DNA of 64,000 nucleotides from Methanolobus sp. ZRKC5 (GCF_038446525.1 NZ_CP151792.1:1302001-1366000); one strand, 5' to 3'; shown: positions 1 to 9,190, counted from the stretch's first letter. Numbers and translations: made by a program. Notes: generated by a model from the sequence alone, not told the origin.

Positions 1-768
1 GTTGCAATGGGACAAAACAGAGAAGCACTTCAGGTATATGAACAACTTCAGGAAATGGAAACCACAAACATATACCTGCCTAAAATACTCAAACTGCTTG
101 AAAAGTTTAAAGTGTCAGCTGACACAAAGCAAGGGTCTGAGGAACTTGAAATGCTTGAATTCCTGCTTACAAAATATAACAAGCTGCTGGAAATGAATGG
201 AAACGATGTTTCGATCCATGCCAACCGTGCATCTGTTATTGAGAACATCGCACATGTCCTTTCTGAAAAAGGAGAAACTGAAGAATCCGGGTACATGTGC
301 AACTATGCCCTTGATGCATACAAAGTATTGGCTGAACTGGAACCGGAGAACATTTTCCCAATTGAAAGGGTTGCAGCCCTACATGCAAGAATAGCAGAGC
401 TTGCAACAAGTCAGAATAACGTTGATGAGGCAAAAGCCAGATATGAGATGTCTCTTCAAACTTACAGGTCATTGATGGATGCGAATCCTTCAAACACAGC
501 ACATCAGCTTGATTATGCAGGAGTTTTAGATGGAATTGGTTCCTTTTTCCTTAGCATGGAAATGCATACTGATGCAAAGAAAAGTTACGAAACTGCCCTG
601 AAGACCTATGCAGAAATTATGGAGATAGAACCTGATAACCCGGCATACCGCTCTAATGTGACCATTACACTGCAAAATCTTGGATATACCCTGGAACTAA
701 TGGGAAGAAAAGAAGATGCATTGTGGATGTATGAAACTGCCAGAAAGATAGATGAAGGTATTGAGTGA
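1..768 (+). CDS. TPR-repeat protein, 5' end outside window
   Basis: The frame is open from the first base, so the true start probably lies upstream; an ATG at base 7 is the first visible one. The 255 visible codons hold helical pairs typical of tetratricopeptide repeats, clearest in the last 90 residues (alanine/tyrosine spacing followed by EPDNPAYR). No signal peptide or membrane segment is visible in this part. TPR domains mediate protein-protein contacts; no catalytic domain is seen, so the partner and role are unknown. The gene ends with TGA and is followed by a 400-bp gap. Confidence 0.75.
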   Translation, partial: VAMGQNREALQVYEQLQEMETTNIYLPKILKLLEKFKVSADTKQGSEELEMLEFLLTKYNKLLEMNGNDVSIHANRASVIENIAHVLSEKGETEESGYMCNYALDAYKVLAELEPENIFPIERVAALHARIAELATSQNNVDEAKARYEMSLQTYRSLMDANPSNTAHQLDYAGVLDGIGSFFLSMEMHTDAKKSYETALKTYAEIMEIEPDNPAYRSNVTITLQNLGYTLELMGRKEDALWMYETARKIDEGIE

Positions 769-1175
769 AGTGAAATGACAATAACCCGCATTCCATGAAA
801 AACGGAATGCAAACCCTTCACAACTAATACTCCTCGCCTTTAACTCATACTCCACGCCAAATGAATTGACGGAGGAAATGTGAACGTACGCAAACATTTT
901 GTGGGAGATACTGAGGGGGAAGTACCTTAACGTTCACATTCCTGTGTAATCCAATTCCGTTTTTGGCGGGTTTTAATAATGTCCATATCGTACCATTTGG
1001 GACATTCAGTCACATTCCATCTTAGTATGTGACAACAATACCAACTATCAAATCATAATATATAAATATATCTATACTATGGCATATAATGATTATCATA
1101 ATGATGATGTCTGTTCGTTATGAAAAAAGATAACATCAGAAAACTAGAAATCATATCGTATCACCCTTTACAAAG
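769..1175. other. Intergenic region with two inverted repeats and a TATA-like box
   Basis: No coding sequence is supported here. An 11-base inverted repeat AATGTGAACGT / ACGTTCACATT lies at 877-887 and 930-940, with a 42-base loop. A second, GTCACAT...ATGTGAC, lies near 1010-1032. The string TATAAATATA at 1061-1070 is a plausible archaeal TATA box for the membrane protein that starts at 1176, although it would imply a long leader. The first repeat could form a 3' hairpin for the upstream TPR gene, but it has no T-run. Confidence 0.4.
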
Positions 1176-2015
1176 ATGGACATCAACAAAATAACTAATA
1201 TAGGTCGCCCTCTGAACCTCAATTATTTAACAAACAAATTGATAGCCATTATTGCACTGCTCACTTTTGCTGCTATTGTACTTGCCAGTGCAATTCACGG
1301 AGATACGAACCATGTAAGCCTGATAACAGGAATAAGGACAGGTTTACTAATATTTCTTCTATGGGCGATCTCAAGGGAACTTGACCCGGACAACAATTGG
1401 AGTGCTTTTGTAACTGTATTTCTGGCACTTGCAGTTATCATATTTTCAGAAATACCACCCTTACTTTCATTTGTTTGGCTCGTCATACTCCTAAGAACAA
1501 TTAATCATTCAACTGGCATGCCTGCGGGAATAATGGATTCTTTGTTAGTCGCTGTGGTTGGGATAATACTGGCATACCACACATCCTTCATTTACGGTAT
1601 TCTGACAGCTGCGGGACTTATACTAGACAGCAGACTGAAAGATCCGGCAAAACATCATCTTGCGGCAGGAATTATATTACTGGTAACTTCAATTGTTATT
1701 CTAATTGAAAAAAATGCAGTGGTATTTACATATCCATTGGAAAATATGTTGATTTTTGTATTTGGAACTGCACTGTTCCTGCCTGTAATCATGGGACCGA
1801 CTAAATTAGAAAGTGTCGGAGACAGAACTGGAAAAACTCTTGAAGCTGCAAGATTTAAATTGGCAAGGATAATGACAATCGTTCTCTTTTTTGCAATGGC
1901 CATCATGCCAGGTGAAATCAATGCTCAACTAGTTACATTCATGTTTTGTATATTTGCAGGAATTGGAATTTATCGCATAGTACTCAACACTTTGCCACAT
2001 ACATTCAAACACTAG
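1176..2015 (+). CDS. Polytopic membrane protein of unknown function
   Basis: The 279-residue protein is almost wholly hydrophobic, with about eight candidate membrane helices separated by short loops. A charged stretch (SRLKDPAKHH) near residue 155 and another (TKLESVGDRTGK) near residue 210 are probably cytoplasmic. I recognise no family motif. It has no close upstream partner and is followed by a decayed MscS gene on the same strand. It ends in TAG; the frame beyond it runs into unrelated sequence, so this TAG is taken as a true stop. Function unknown. Confidence 0.65.
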   Translation: MDINKITNIGRPLNLNYLTNKLIAIIALLTFAAIVLASAIHGDTNHVSLITGIRTGLLIFLLWAISRELDPDNNWSAFVTVFLALAVIIFSEIPPLLSFVWLVILLRTINHSTGMPAGIMDSLLVAVVGIILAYHTSFIYGILTAAGLILDSRLKDPAKHHLAAGIILLVTSIVILIEKNAVVFTYPLENMLIFVFGTALFLPVIMGPTKLESVGDRTGKTLEAARFKLARIMTIVLFFAMAIMPGEINAQLVTFMFCIFAGIGIYRIVLNTLPHTFKH

Positions 2016-2064
2016 TCCCAACTAACGGATGAAATTATTATAGTATCATGTTCAAGATTATTCT

Positions 2065-2650
2065 GTGAGTGGGAGGAACAATATTGGTATTTTATTCTTT
2101 ACTGCCCTTATTCTAATATTTTCTTACACCAATTACCTCACAGACTATGCTGAAAACTATGAGGCTTTGCTTGCAAAACTTATACAGGCGTCATTAATAA
2201 TTCTGCTTGCATACATCCTGAACACTACAGTGAAGAACTACACACATGACTTCTCGTTCATATGGGATGAGGTGACCATTATCCTGGCTCTTGGAAGTAA
2301 CTGGGAAAAAGCAAAAAAGATAGCATTGGATCCACGAGTGAGCTCATAAAAGATTACGTTGAATATTCCAAAAAAGAACTTTCCAATATGGAAGAGAAAT
2401 ACCTGTTAACAACTTACGATGTTGACACAAAGGCCTTTATGCAGATCGAGGGTGACAGAATAGAAATGCACCTTAGATACGTAGTTGACCCTAAAAAACG
2501 AAGACATGTAAGTAACATTATCACACATAGTCTTCTTGATGTCTTTACCAATGAGACTGATATCTTCATCGGGAGCGTATCAAGTATTGAAGTTACAAAA
2601 TGCCGAAAATGGAAATCAGGTCCTCTCAAGGTCCCTGACCACACCGCATA
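2065..2650 (+). pseudogene. Decayed MscS-type mechanosensitive channel gene
   Basis: Two fragments in different frames together resemble an MscS-family channel. The first (2065-2335) has membrane helices and then KNYTHDFSFIWDEV followed by a segment ending NWEKAKKIAL, typical of the start of the MscS C-terminal domain. The second, in another frame from about 2335, reads SELIKDYVEYSKKEL and continues into a beta-rich tail ending near KSGPLKVPD. The frameshift lies near 2335. The helix lining the pore and the beta domain that normally stand between the membrane helices and the NYTHDF-like motif are missing, so there is also an internal deletion. The downstream frame runs antisense into the next gene, so the original 3' end is gone too. 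Confidence 0.65.
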
Positions 2651-2652
2651 TC

Positions 2653-3144
2653 CTATTGTAAGTCCCCATTATCCTTCAGGAATTGAAGCCATTTGCGAGC
2701 TTCGACCACACGTTCCCTGGAAAATATGTCATGAAACTCCTTTTCTTTCTCCTTTGTAGTTCCGTCTTCAATCCCCCTCAGGTCCATTATTGCCCGCAGT
2801 AGCCCGGCAGTCTCATCAAAAAGAGTCTTTGCCTCCTTGTGTGAGAGTTTCTTTGTAGCTAACTCCAGTTCATCCTCTTTTTCCTTTTCTCTGAGGTAAG
2901 AAATGTACATATCAATATGCTTTGTGTCTTCAGTTGATAGCGTATCCTTGTTTAAGAGATTCCAGACAAGATCATGCAACTTACACTTACGTCCTTTTAT
3001 CTCGACTGAATAGGGTACTTCCTCGCCCACCCAGAAAAGCCGGACATGTAATGCTGCAAGAAGCTGTTTTCTTTCCCGCTCAGTGATCATATAATCCTTA
3101 GCTGATTCTCGCATCTGTGATAACTCCATGCAAATTAAGAACAA
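2653..3144 (-). CDS. Conserved hypothetical, charged cytoplasmic protein
   Basis: The 163-residue soluble protein is rich in Lys and Glu, with a long predicted helix around residues 75-105 (SYLREKEKEDELELATKK). The first part carries a compact motif ARLHVRLFW-like (AALHVRLFWVGEEVP), and the likely start may be the second or third Met, because the first ten residues look non-conserved. It resembles archaeal families of unknown function known from Methanosarcina (possibly DUF5788; not verified). It converges on the MscS remnant. No function is proposed. Confidence 0.6.
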   Translation of the reverse strand: MFLICMELSQMRESAKDYMITERERKQLLAALHVRLFWVGEEVPYSVEIKGRKCKLHDLVWNLLNKDTLSTEDTKHIDMYISYLREKEKEDELELATKKLSHKEAKTLFDETAGLLRAIMDLRGIEDGTTKEKEKEFHDIFSRERVVEARKWLQFLKDNGDLQ

Positions 3145-3359
3145 TTATATCGGATTCAATATGAGAACATACCCTATATTAAAAAATCGAATGAAGTGAG
3201 ATCAAGCATGCTTTAATAATGATTAACTTTGTTATTATTACAGAAGTTAAACAATAATACTGAAAAGTATGGATTGAAGCAGAGATGCAGTCAGGAGGCT
3301 TTGGCGGAGAAAATATTGACCACACCCGCTCTGTAAGCCAAAAAAAGAAGCATTCTTAA

Positions 3360-4232
3360 ATGGTAACCATAATGGAAGAACAGGCTATCTACGAAGAAAC
3401 AAGAAACGAGCGAAATTTATCCTGGCTTAAAGTATTCTCAGGCGGGTTACTCCTTTACGTATTCGGAGTGTTCGCACTTGCAGCAACCCGCAATACAAAC
3501 ATATTCCCCACGGTGGTCATGCTTGGCAACTTTCTTGTACCTATCACATATGTAGCCTTTTTCTACCAGAGAAGACACTTGAGCAAACTTGACATGCCAA
3601 CAACGGCATGGGCATTCTTTTACGGCGGACTTCTGGGAGTTCTGGCTGCAGCTACACTGGAACCGATATTCCTGTCACAACATGAATTACTCTATTCTTT
3701 TGAGGTCGGACTGATAGAAGAGTTTGCCAAGATATTAGGCGTTCTTATAATTGCCAAACGCTGCCTCCATGATTCTGAAATGGATGGACTTATCCTTGGT
3801 GCTGCCTCTGGTATGGGCTTTGCAGCGCTTGAAAGCACCGGTTACGCCTTCACGGCCTTTCTGGCAAGCGGCGGCAGCCTCTCCCAGACAGTTCTTATAA
3901 CCCTGATAAGAGGAGTTATCGCACCCATAGGACACGGTACATGGACAGCTATCCTTGTTAGTGTGATGTTCAGGGAAAGCGGACCACGAATGTTCCACAT
4001 CAATTACAAAGTCATCGGTGCATATCTGACAGTAGCGGCACTCCATGGACTATGGAACGGCCTGCCTGAAGTGTTAGCCATATTCCCGCAGTCAGTGGTA
4101 AATGTATTCATGGGTCAGGTAATTGTGGCAGTTATTGGTTTTTTCCTTCTATGGAGAAGATACAACGAAGCAAAGAAACTTCAGTTAGATAGACTGAGAC
4201 AGGGAATACCTGAAGCTTCATGCTGGAAATAA
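3360..4232 (+). CDS. PrsW-family intramembrane metalloprotease
   Basis: The 290-residue membrane protein has about eight helices. The PrsW hallmarks are present in order: EE-x2-K in GLIEEFAKILG (about residue 120), F-x3-E in GFAALES (about 155), H-x3-A in GHGTWTAIL (about 195) and a further His in LHGLWNG (about 225). These residues bind the metal and catalyse cleavage of membrane-spanning substrates in the family. Bacterial PrsW cleaves an anti-sigma factor; archaeal members have unknown substrates. Two starts (3360 and 3372) are equally possible. The gene stands alone, so neighbours do not suggest a substrate. Confidence 0.85.
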   Translation: MVTIMEEQAIYEETRNERNLSWLKVFSGGLLLYVFGVFALAATRNTNIFPTVVMLGNFLVPITYVAFFYQRRHLSKLDMPTTAWAFFYGGLLGVLAAATLEPIFLSQHELLYSFEVGLIEEFAKILGVLIIAKRCLHDSEMDGLILGAASGMGFAALESTGYAFTAFLASGGSLSQTVLITLIRGVIAPIGHGTWTAILVSVMFRESGPRMFHINYKVIGAYLTVAALHGLWNGLPEVLAIFPQSVVNVFMGQVIVAVIGFFLLWRRYNEAKKLQLDRLRQGIPEASCWK

Positions 4233-4590
4233 TTGAAATTATTTATGGGCTACAAATATAGCCCAGCCACATTTATTGAAATCAGCATTGAAAAAACAGA
4301 TTACAAATCGCAATTCCTGCATGCTCAGGTTTTACTTTGGAACGGCGATAATCTTGCTATTGCACACTTCCAGAAAAAGGAATGATGTTCTAAAAAGAAA
4401 CACCTCTACATCCACCATTATATAAAGGCATTTCTTTCCGAAACATTCCTTTTATGAGCCACTCTCCAACCCTTAATAATATTTACGATTAGTCAGTATT
4501 TAAATTAAACCTTGATTAAATTTTAAAGGCATGAAATTATTTAATGACATACTAATATTGAAAGCATATCAATGATATGTTAAGTTAAAT
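4233..4590. other. AT-rich intergenic region between convergent genes
   Basis: This stretch separates the 3' ends of the PrsW gene and a histidine kinase gene. I see no coding frame with a plausible start and no strong hairpin. Several T-runs occur, which would suffice as archaeal terminators for both genes. Confidence 0.4.
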
Positions 4591-5583
4591 TCATTGAAGG
4601 GGAATGTCAAATACAAAAATTGAACCTTCATCCACTACACTTTCAGCCCAGATACGCCCATCATGCAATTTAATGATTTTTTCAGTAATAGACAAACCAA
4701 GACCTGTACCATTATACTGTGCATTATTCGATGATTTAACCTGAATGAATGGGTCAAAAATTGCTTTAAGGTCATCCTTGTCCATTCCAATACCAGAATC
4801 CTTCACACTGAAATATAACTTTCCACCCTGTATTTCAAGATTAACATTTACAAATCCTTTTTCAGGAGTGAATTTAATCGCATTGCTTACCAGATTAAAA
4901 ATAGCCTGCTTGATCTTTAATTTATCAGCAGTTATAATAGTATTATTGTCTGAGACGTTAAATACCAGTTCGACACCTTTCTTATGTGCAAGCGTTTCCA
5001 AAATAGTTTTGACTTCATTTCCTATTTCTACCACAATGAAGTCTTCCAGAACGAGCTCCATTTTTCCGGCCTCTATTTTCGCAAGATCAAGTATTTGGTT
5101 GATCAGTTCAAGGAGATGAGACCCACTGTTTAGTATATGTTTAGCATACTTGTTTTGTTTATCATTAAGCTTACCAAACGTCTCTTCCAGAAGTAAGTCT
5201 GAAAATCCAATTATGGCATTTAGAAGTGTCCTTATTTCATGACTCATATTCACAAGGAATTCACTCTTGGATTGATCAGACCGTTCAGCTTCATCCTTTG
5301 CAATCATCAATTCCCTTTCAAGAATCTTTCTTTGCTTAATTTCCGCTTGTGCTTCAGACCATCTTCTAGCTGAGAAAATGGAGAGAGCTACGGACAAATA
5401 TATTCCGATAATGAAGAGTTCATCAAGCTCCCAGTTCTCATGCTGCTCAATAAAAAGGATTGTAAATTCAAAAATATCAAATAAACTGGCAACGAAAAGA
5501 ACTGCCAGCCCAACACCAACCAGAAAAATAAATTCTCTTTGAGCTGTGCTTTTTCTATATTGAACCATTCTTATTTCGCTCAT
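4591..5583 (-). CDS. Membrane histidine kinase (2 TM, HisKA, HATPase_c)
   Basis: The 330-residue protein has two N-terminal membrane helices (about residues 18-40 and 55-72), a short coiled coil, then the dimerisation/phosphoacceptor domain with SHEIRT (His near residue 115) and an ATPase domain with N box (LVSNAIKF), G1 (DSGIGM), F box (IFDPFIQ) and G2 (GTGLGLSI). The residue after the H-box threonine is Leu where Pro is usual (RTLLNAII); phosphorylation can tolerate this but it may affect phosphatase activity. There is no periplasmic or PAS sensor domain, so sensing may occur in the membrane. No response regulator is adjacent. Confidence 0.88.
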   Translation of the reverse strand: MSEIRMVQYRKSTAQREFIFLVGVGLAVLFVASLFDIFEFTILFIEQHENWELDELFIIGIYLSVALSIFSARRWSEAQAEIKQRKILERELMIAKDEAERSDQSKSEFLVNMSHEIRTLLNAIIGFSDLLLEETFGKLNDKQNKYAKHILNSGSHLLELINQILDLAKIEAGKMELVLEDFIVVEIGNEVKTILETLAHKKGVELVFNVSDNNTIITADKLKIKQAIFNLVSNAIKFTPEKGFVNVNLEIQGGKLYFSVKDSGIGMDKDDLKAIFDPFIQVKSSNNAQYNGTGLGLSITEKIIKLHDGRIWAESVVDEGSIFVFDIPLQ

Positions 5584-5812
5584 AAGATCACATTTTTTAC
5601 TAAAAGTAGACTAATTAATACATTGTTAATATAATATTTAGTAACATATATCCCTTGTATTTAAAATTGATTGGGTGTCTGAAGTTTAGTCCTTTAGTAA
5701 AATGTGTATTAATTGATCAGCAACTTTAATCATAAAGTAATAATCATTTTATAGAGTTTTACTATATTAGCATACGGTTTGACTACTAAGATACATTCAA
5801 CTCACTTAATGG

Positions 5813-6125
5813 TTGTTGACGGATATAGATACGAAAAATGAATTAAAATGGGACATTGACGTTTCAATACTTACTAACAAATATATCCAGAAGGAAATGC
5901 TTAAAGTACTTGGAATTGCAACTTTTGTCACAGCCACTATCGTACTTTTTGATATCACTTCCATCCATCCTCAGCGGTCACTTTTACTACAACAGCAGTA
6001 ACGTGAAAGATATGAAATACGTCTCAATGTTGATAGGATCGATGTTTCTGCTCACTGCATTGTTCTTTTTCGCATATTATGGCAACAAATACATGATTTC
6101 CTACGAAATGAACAGTAAGGTTTAA
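5813..6125 (+). pseudogene. Frameshifted small membrane protein remnant
   Basis: A frame from about 5813 encodes KWDIDVSILTNKYIQKEMLKV and a first membrane helix, and is lost near 5960-5990. A second frame continues with VKDMKYVSMLIGSMFLLTA, a second helix and GNKYMISYEMNSKV before stopping at 6125. The two halves together look like the N-terminal two-helix half of a membrane protein found in methanogens (N-terminal charged part, two helices, GN[KR]Y motif), but the soluble C-terminal domain is absent. Function unknown; the call as a pseudogene rests on the frame change and truncation. Confidence 0.5.
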
Positions 6126-6182
6126 GCACAATTACCAGAGAAGAACGACTGCAAAATAATTAAAAAAAGGGGCTTCCATTTG

Positions 6183-6983
6183 TTATGGAAAAACCCTACT
6201 TACAAGGCATTCTTTCAGAAGAGAGAACCTGTCCACAATACCTATGAGTTTCTTGTCTTCAGTGACACATATACGACCAACATCATAGTGAAGGAGGGTT
6301 TCGATGGCTTTGGATACCGTTGTACTGGAACTAATCGAATAAAGTGGGGTCGACATCAGTTTTTCCACTTTAGGAGCGTCTCCTGATCCGCTATCGTGAA
6401 AATCATTTGAACGGTTACCTGTTCTGGCAAATCCAGCTTTTATGATATCGCTCCTGGATATCATCCCCATGACCTCGTCATTGTGGGATATCACAGGTAT
6501 GCCCGTATAATCCCATTCCAGCATATTGCCCCATATCTTGGAAATACTGTCATCAGGATATGCGGTCTTTACCTTTTTGTTCATAATTTCCCCTACCTCT
6601 TTTGGTGGGAGTTTTGTGAGACGGACCTGATTCAGGAGGTTCGTATCGCTCACTATGCCTGCAATTGTTTTGTCCGTTGATGATCTTAGTACCGGAGCAC
6701 GGTGTTGCTGTGCATCAACAAGCGCTTTTGCCACGTCCCGTAGTTCCATATCAGGAAGTATCAATGGGAACTCACGTGCATAACCACCAACTGTTACTTC
6801 AGATTTGTTTGAGTGCAGACGCAGAATGTCCTGATCATCCAGCATCCCTACTACAGTGCTTTTATCATCCAGCACAGGAAGACCATGAAGGAAATTCTCA
6901 CGCAATAGTTTTCTGGCATGTGTCATCAGATCATTTTCTTTTATACATACCAGATTTGTAGTCATTATGTCCCCAACTATCAT
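6183..6983 (-). CDS. Protein with four CBS domains
   Basis: The 266 residues are made of two Bateman modules: CBS1 starts at IMTTNLVCIKEND (residue 6), CBS2 at VGGYAREFPLILPD (about 65), CBS3 at IMNKKVKTAYPDDS (about 130) and CBS4 at LMSTPLYSISSSTT (about 208). Each pair forms a pocket that binds adenine nucleotides or SAM in the family and senses energy state. There is no attached enzyme domain or HTH, so it is a stand-alone sensor. A second CBS protein of similar length lies at 22.6 kb. Confidence 0.88.
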   Translation of the reverse strand: MIVGDIMTTNLVCIKENDLMTHARKLLRENFLHGLPVLDDKSTVVGMLDDQDILRLHSNKSEVTVGGYAREFPLILPDMELRDVAKALVDAQQHRAPVLRSSTDKTIAGIVSDTNLLNQVRLTKLPPKEVGEIMNKKVKTAYPDDSISKIWGNMLEWDYTGIPVISHNDEVMGMISRSDIIKAGFARTGNRSNDFHDSGSGDAPKVEKLMSTPLYSISSSTTVSKAIETLLHYDVGRICVTEDKKLIGIVDRFSLLKECLVSRVFP

Positions 6984-7176
6984 TGTTTCACTCCTTTTAA
7001 GATGAGCCTGAAAACGGCTTGTTCCTGTATCTTCACCCCAATGAAAAAACAGGATATTATGTATTCCACTTTATATTACACATCACTAGTATTTGTAAAT
7101 CCCGCCAGTTACGTAAGGAACGGATAAAATCCCCCTGTCCGTAAACTATTAAGTAAAAGGACACAAAAGCAGACAC

Positions 7177-7554
7177 ATGGCATTTAATTTTGTTATGATC
7201 ATCATCCTTGTGTTACTCATTGCAGGACTTGTGATGTCACTATTCGCATTCAAACTCAAAAGAGAAGAGTACAAGAATACCGGAAAGTACCCCAGAGGTC
7301 ATTATATGGGACGGGGACTTGCAATCGGTATTGTAATAGGAATTCCCATTGCCATTGCACTTGGGAGTATCTTTGCAGGATATATGGTTGGTCTGGTCAT
7401 TGGTACTTTCATCGGATCGAACCTGGAAAAGAAACATGAGCACGAATTAAGACCTCTTACACAAAAAGAGAGAGAGCTGAGAAAAAAGACGATCATGATA
7501 TTCACAGCTTTGTTTGCAATCGGAATTATCGCATACGTATTAACCATCATCTGA
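7177..7554 (+). CDS. Small membrane protein, glycine-rich helices
   Basis: The 125-residue protein has three hydrophobic segments: residues 4-24, a long glycine/isoleucine-rich pair at about 48-80, and 104-124. Basic residues follow the first helix (KLKREEYK), suggesting a cytoplasmic loop, and a charged stretch KKHEHELRPLTQKERELRKK precedes the last helix. I do not recognise a family. It lies between a CBS gene on the other strand and the convergent gamma carbonic anhydrase-like gene. Confidence 0.6.
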   Translation: MAFNFVMIIILVLLIAGLVMSLFAFKLKREEYKNTGKYPRGHYMGRGLAIGIVIGIPIAIALGSIFAGYMVGLVIGTFIGSNLEKKHEHELRPLTQKERELRKKTIMIFTALFAIGIIAYVLTII

Positions 7555-7583
7555 CTTTGCCATAAGCATCTCAGCAGGAAAGG

Positions 7584-8099
7584 TCACTTATCCTGCATCT
7601 TTTTGTATTCTTTGAGCAATCCGACATATTCCGCCGCATTCTCAGTTATATGAGCGATGTCACCTTCTGTAAGCTGTCTCTGCACCTTCCCCGGTACACC
7701 TACAACCAGACTTCCCGCAGGTATCTTTTTTCCTGGTGGCACAAGTGCATTAGCCCCGATGATACAGTTCTCCCCTATCTCAACACCATTCAGCACCGTG
7801 GTGTTCATCCCGATTAGCACGTTGTTAGATATCCTGCACCCATGCAGCACAGCCCCATGACCGACCGTGACATCGTCCCCAATCTCAACCTTCTGCGGCG
7901 CATCCGTGTGAATGACAACATTGTCCTGTATGCTTGTTCTCTTCCCAATGCTTATCATGTCAGAATCACCCCGAATGACCGCATTGAACCAGACACTGGA
8001 ATCGTCTGATATGGTTACATTACCGATTACCGTTGCGTTGTCGGCTACAAAAGCAGTTGGAGAGATTGTAGGAGTTGTGGATTTGAATTTTATTAACAT
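7584..8099 (-). CDS. Gamma carbonic anhydrase-like hexapeptide-repeat protein
   Basis: From the Met at 8099 the protein has 171 residues built of left-handed beta-helix hexapeptides (for example ATVIGNVTIS, NVVIHT, VEIGENCIIGANALV), with a C-terminal helix (EYVGLLKEYKKMQ). Candidate zinc histidines are present: HTDAPQ (about residue 67) and GHGAVLHGC (about 84 and 89). This matches the YrdA/PaaY branch of gamma carbonic anhydrases; activity is not certain for that branch. The frame can be extended upstream to 8201, but that extension is entirely encoded by an inserted MITE plus its flank, so 8099 is the ancestral start. Confidence 0.85.
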   Translation of the reverse strand: MLIKFKSTTPTISPTAFVADNATVIGNVTISDDSSVWFNAVIRGDSDMISIGKRTSIQDNVVIHTDAPQKVEIGDDVTVGHGAVLHGCRISNNVLIGMNTTVLNGVEIGENCIIGANALVPPGKKIPAGSLVVGVPGKVQRQLTEGDIAHITENAAEYVGLLKEYKKMQDK

Positions 8100-8123
8100 A
8101 GAATCACTTTTGTTTAAATGAAG

Positions 8124-8317
8124 GTAACTATTCAGCCTGATAAAAACGCTATCAATAACAATCTTGACAAAAAGTTGAAACGTAAATTTCATTAGGATCA
8201 TTTATTTTGATTGTTGCTATTGATTGCTTTTTTGATTGTTAGATTGTTAGTGAGCAGACATCTCTATTTCGATGAAATCAGTATCAATAGGCAAATCGTG
8301 CCAGGCTGAATAGTTAC
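8124..8317 (+). mobile_element. 194-bp MITE, copy 1
   Basis: The element has 16-base perfect terminal inverted repeats (GTAACTATTCAGCCTG and its complement) and is flanked by an exact 8-bp duplication AAATGAAG (8116-8123 and 8318-8325). It encodes no protein. It sits 25 bases upstream of the start of the carbonic anhydrase-like gene, where it must replace or lengthen the promoter/leader. Two further copies of exactly 194 bp lie at 9855 and 51292. GTAA ends with 8-bp duplications are the pattern of the IS66 family, so an IS66-type transposase may mobilise it in trans (inference). Confidence 0.93.
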
Positions 8318-8345
8318 AAATGAAGAAGAAATATTCGTAATGAAA

Positions 8346-8477
8346 TTAGCTTTGACCATCTGATTTTTTAGCTTCATCCTTTTTTTCATCCGTATTCTCT
8401 TCCCTTTCACCAAAATCAATTACCAGATGATTGCATCTGCCACTTTTTGCTCCGCATATTTTACAATATCTTACCAT
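8346..8477 (-). CDS. 43-residue zinc-ribbon-like small protein
   Basis: An ATG at 8477 is preceded by a good ribosome site (GAGAGGAG, about six bases upstream). The protein starts MVRYCKICGAKSGRCNHLVI, giving C-x2-C...C-x-H, four potential zinc ligands, and continues into a charged Glu/Lys tail that looks disordered. The size, ribosome site and cysteine pattern support a real gene. It is caught between MITE copy 1 and the IS630 element. Function unknown; nucleic acid or protein binding is a guess. Confidence 0.6.
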   Translation of the reverse strand: MVRYCKICGAKSGRCNHLVIDFGEREENTDEKKDEAKKSDGQS

Positions 8478-8632
8478 GGTATTCTCCTCTCTATACAATT
8501 ATGTCATGTTTCTAAAAGAACTATGCGGCTGTTGAGAATGGCAAGTTTTTCGAATTCTTGCTGGACAATTAGTATTCTTATTCAGAATGGAAGAAAATAG
8601 GTTTCTACGAAGGTACTTTGCATTTATAGTTA

Positions 8633-9190
8633 CTAACTTAACATTTTTAACTTATCATCCAGAAATGTCTCAATCCATTTTCTTGCGAAGCTAATCTTTG
8701 ATGAACAATCAATAAACGCCTCAGCAATCAGATTTTTCATATGATCCAGATCTTTCACAAAATTGCGAGAAATAATTCTTTTGACACTTTTCCAGATGAA
8801 TTCGATTGGATTCAAGTCGGGTGAATATGGAGGTAAATAGACCAATTCAATATCATTTGCCTGTGCAAATTCCACTGTATATTTTGCTCGATGTGATCTA
8901 AAATTGTCGAGAATAATTACGATTCTCTCTCCCATGTTATTGTTTTTAACAGCTGATAAAAACGAACATACATCCTCCTTGGTTGAATGTTCTTTGAAAT
9001 CAATAACAGAATTACCATTCAATGCATAAAAACCGAAGGAGTTTGCTTTTATCCTGGTTGTGTTTTTGAAGATGGCAGGTTTATTGAAAGACCATAAACG
9101 AACCGTATTTGATGTTGTTTGGGGAGATGATTCATCAAGAAATCCGATAACGCAATCATCATCGATTAACGGTAAGTTTTTTTTAAACAA
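8633..9190 (-). CDS. IS630 transposase, C-terminal frame (DDE)
   Basis: This frame supplies the RNase H-like catalytic domain. The three acidic residues are visible: Asp in CVIGFLDESS, Asp in VIILDNFRSH and Glu in DLNPIEFIWKS. The frame overlaps the HTH frame by 25 bases; its nominal TTG start is unlikely to be used, because FKKNLPLIDDD continues the upstream domain after a -1 slip on AAAAAAAA. It is the last part of the IS, ending eight bases from the left inverted repeat. Confidence 0.88.
   Translation of the reverse strand: MFKKNLPLIDDDCVIGFLDESSPQTTSNTVRLWSFNKPAIFKNTTRIKANSFGFYALNGNSVIDFKEHSTKEDVCSFLSAVKNNNMGERIVIILDNFRSHRAKYTVEFAQANDIELVYLPPYSPDLNPIEFIWKSVKRIISRNFVKDLDHMKNLIAEAFIDCSSKISFARKWIETFLDDKLKMLS

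Noticed and set aside
877-940. Inverted repeat after the first TPR gene as an RNA gene or mobile element end
   Set aside because: Only one pair of 11-base arms, no duplication of flanks, no second copy in the window; kept only as a structural note.
2013-2075. Amber stop of the membrane protein gene as a possible pyrrolysine site
   Set aside because: The frame beyond TAG is open for about 50 codons, but it overlaps the MscS remnant in another frame and has no sensible protein character, so this is an ordinary stop.
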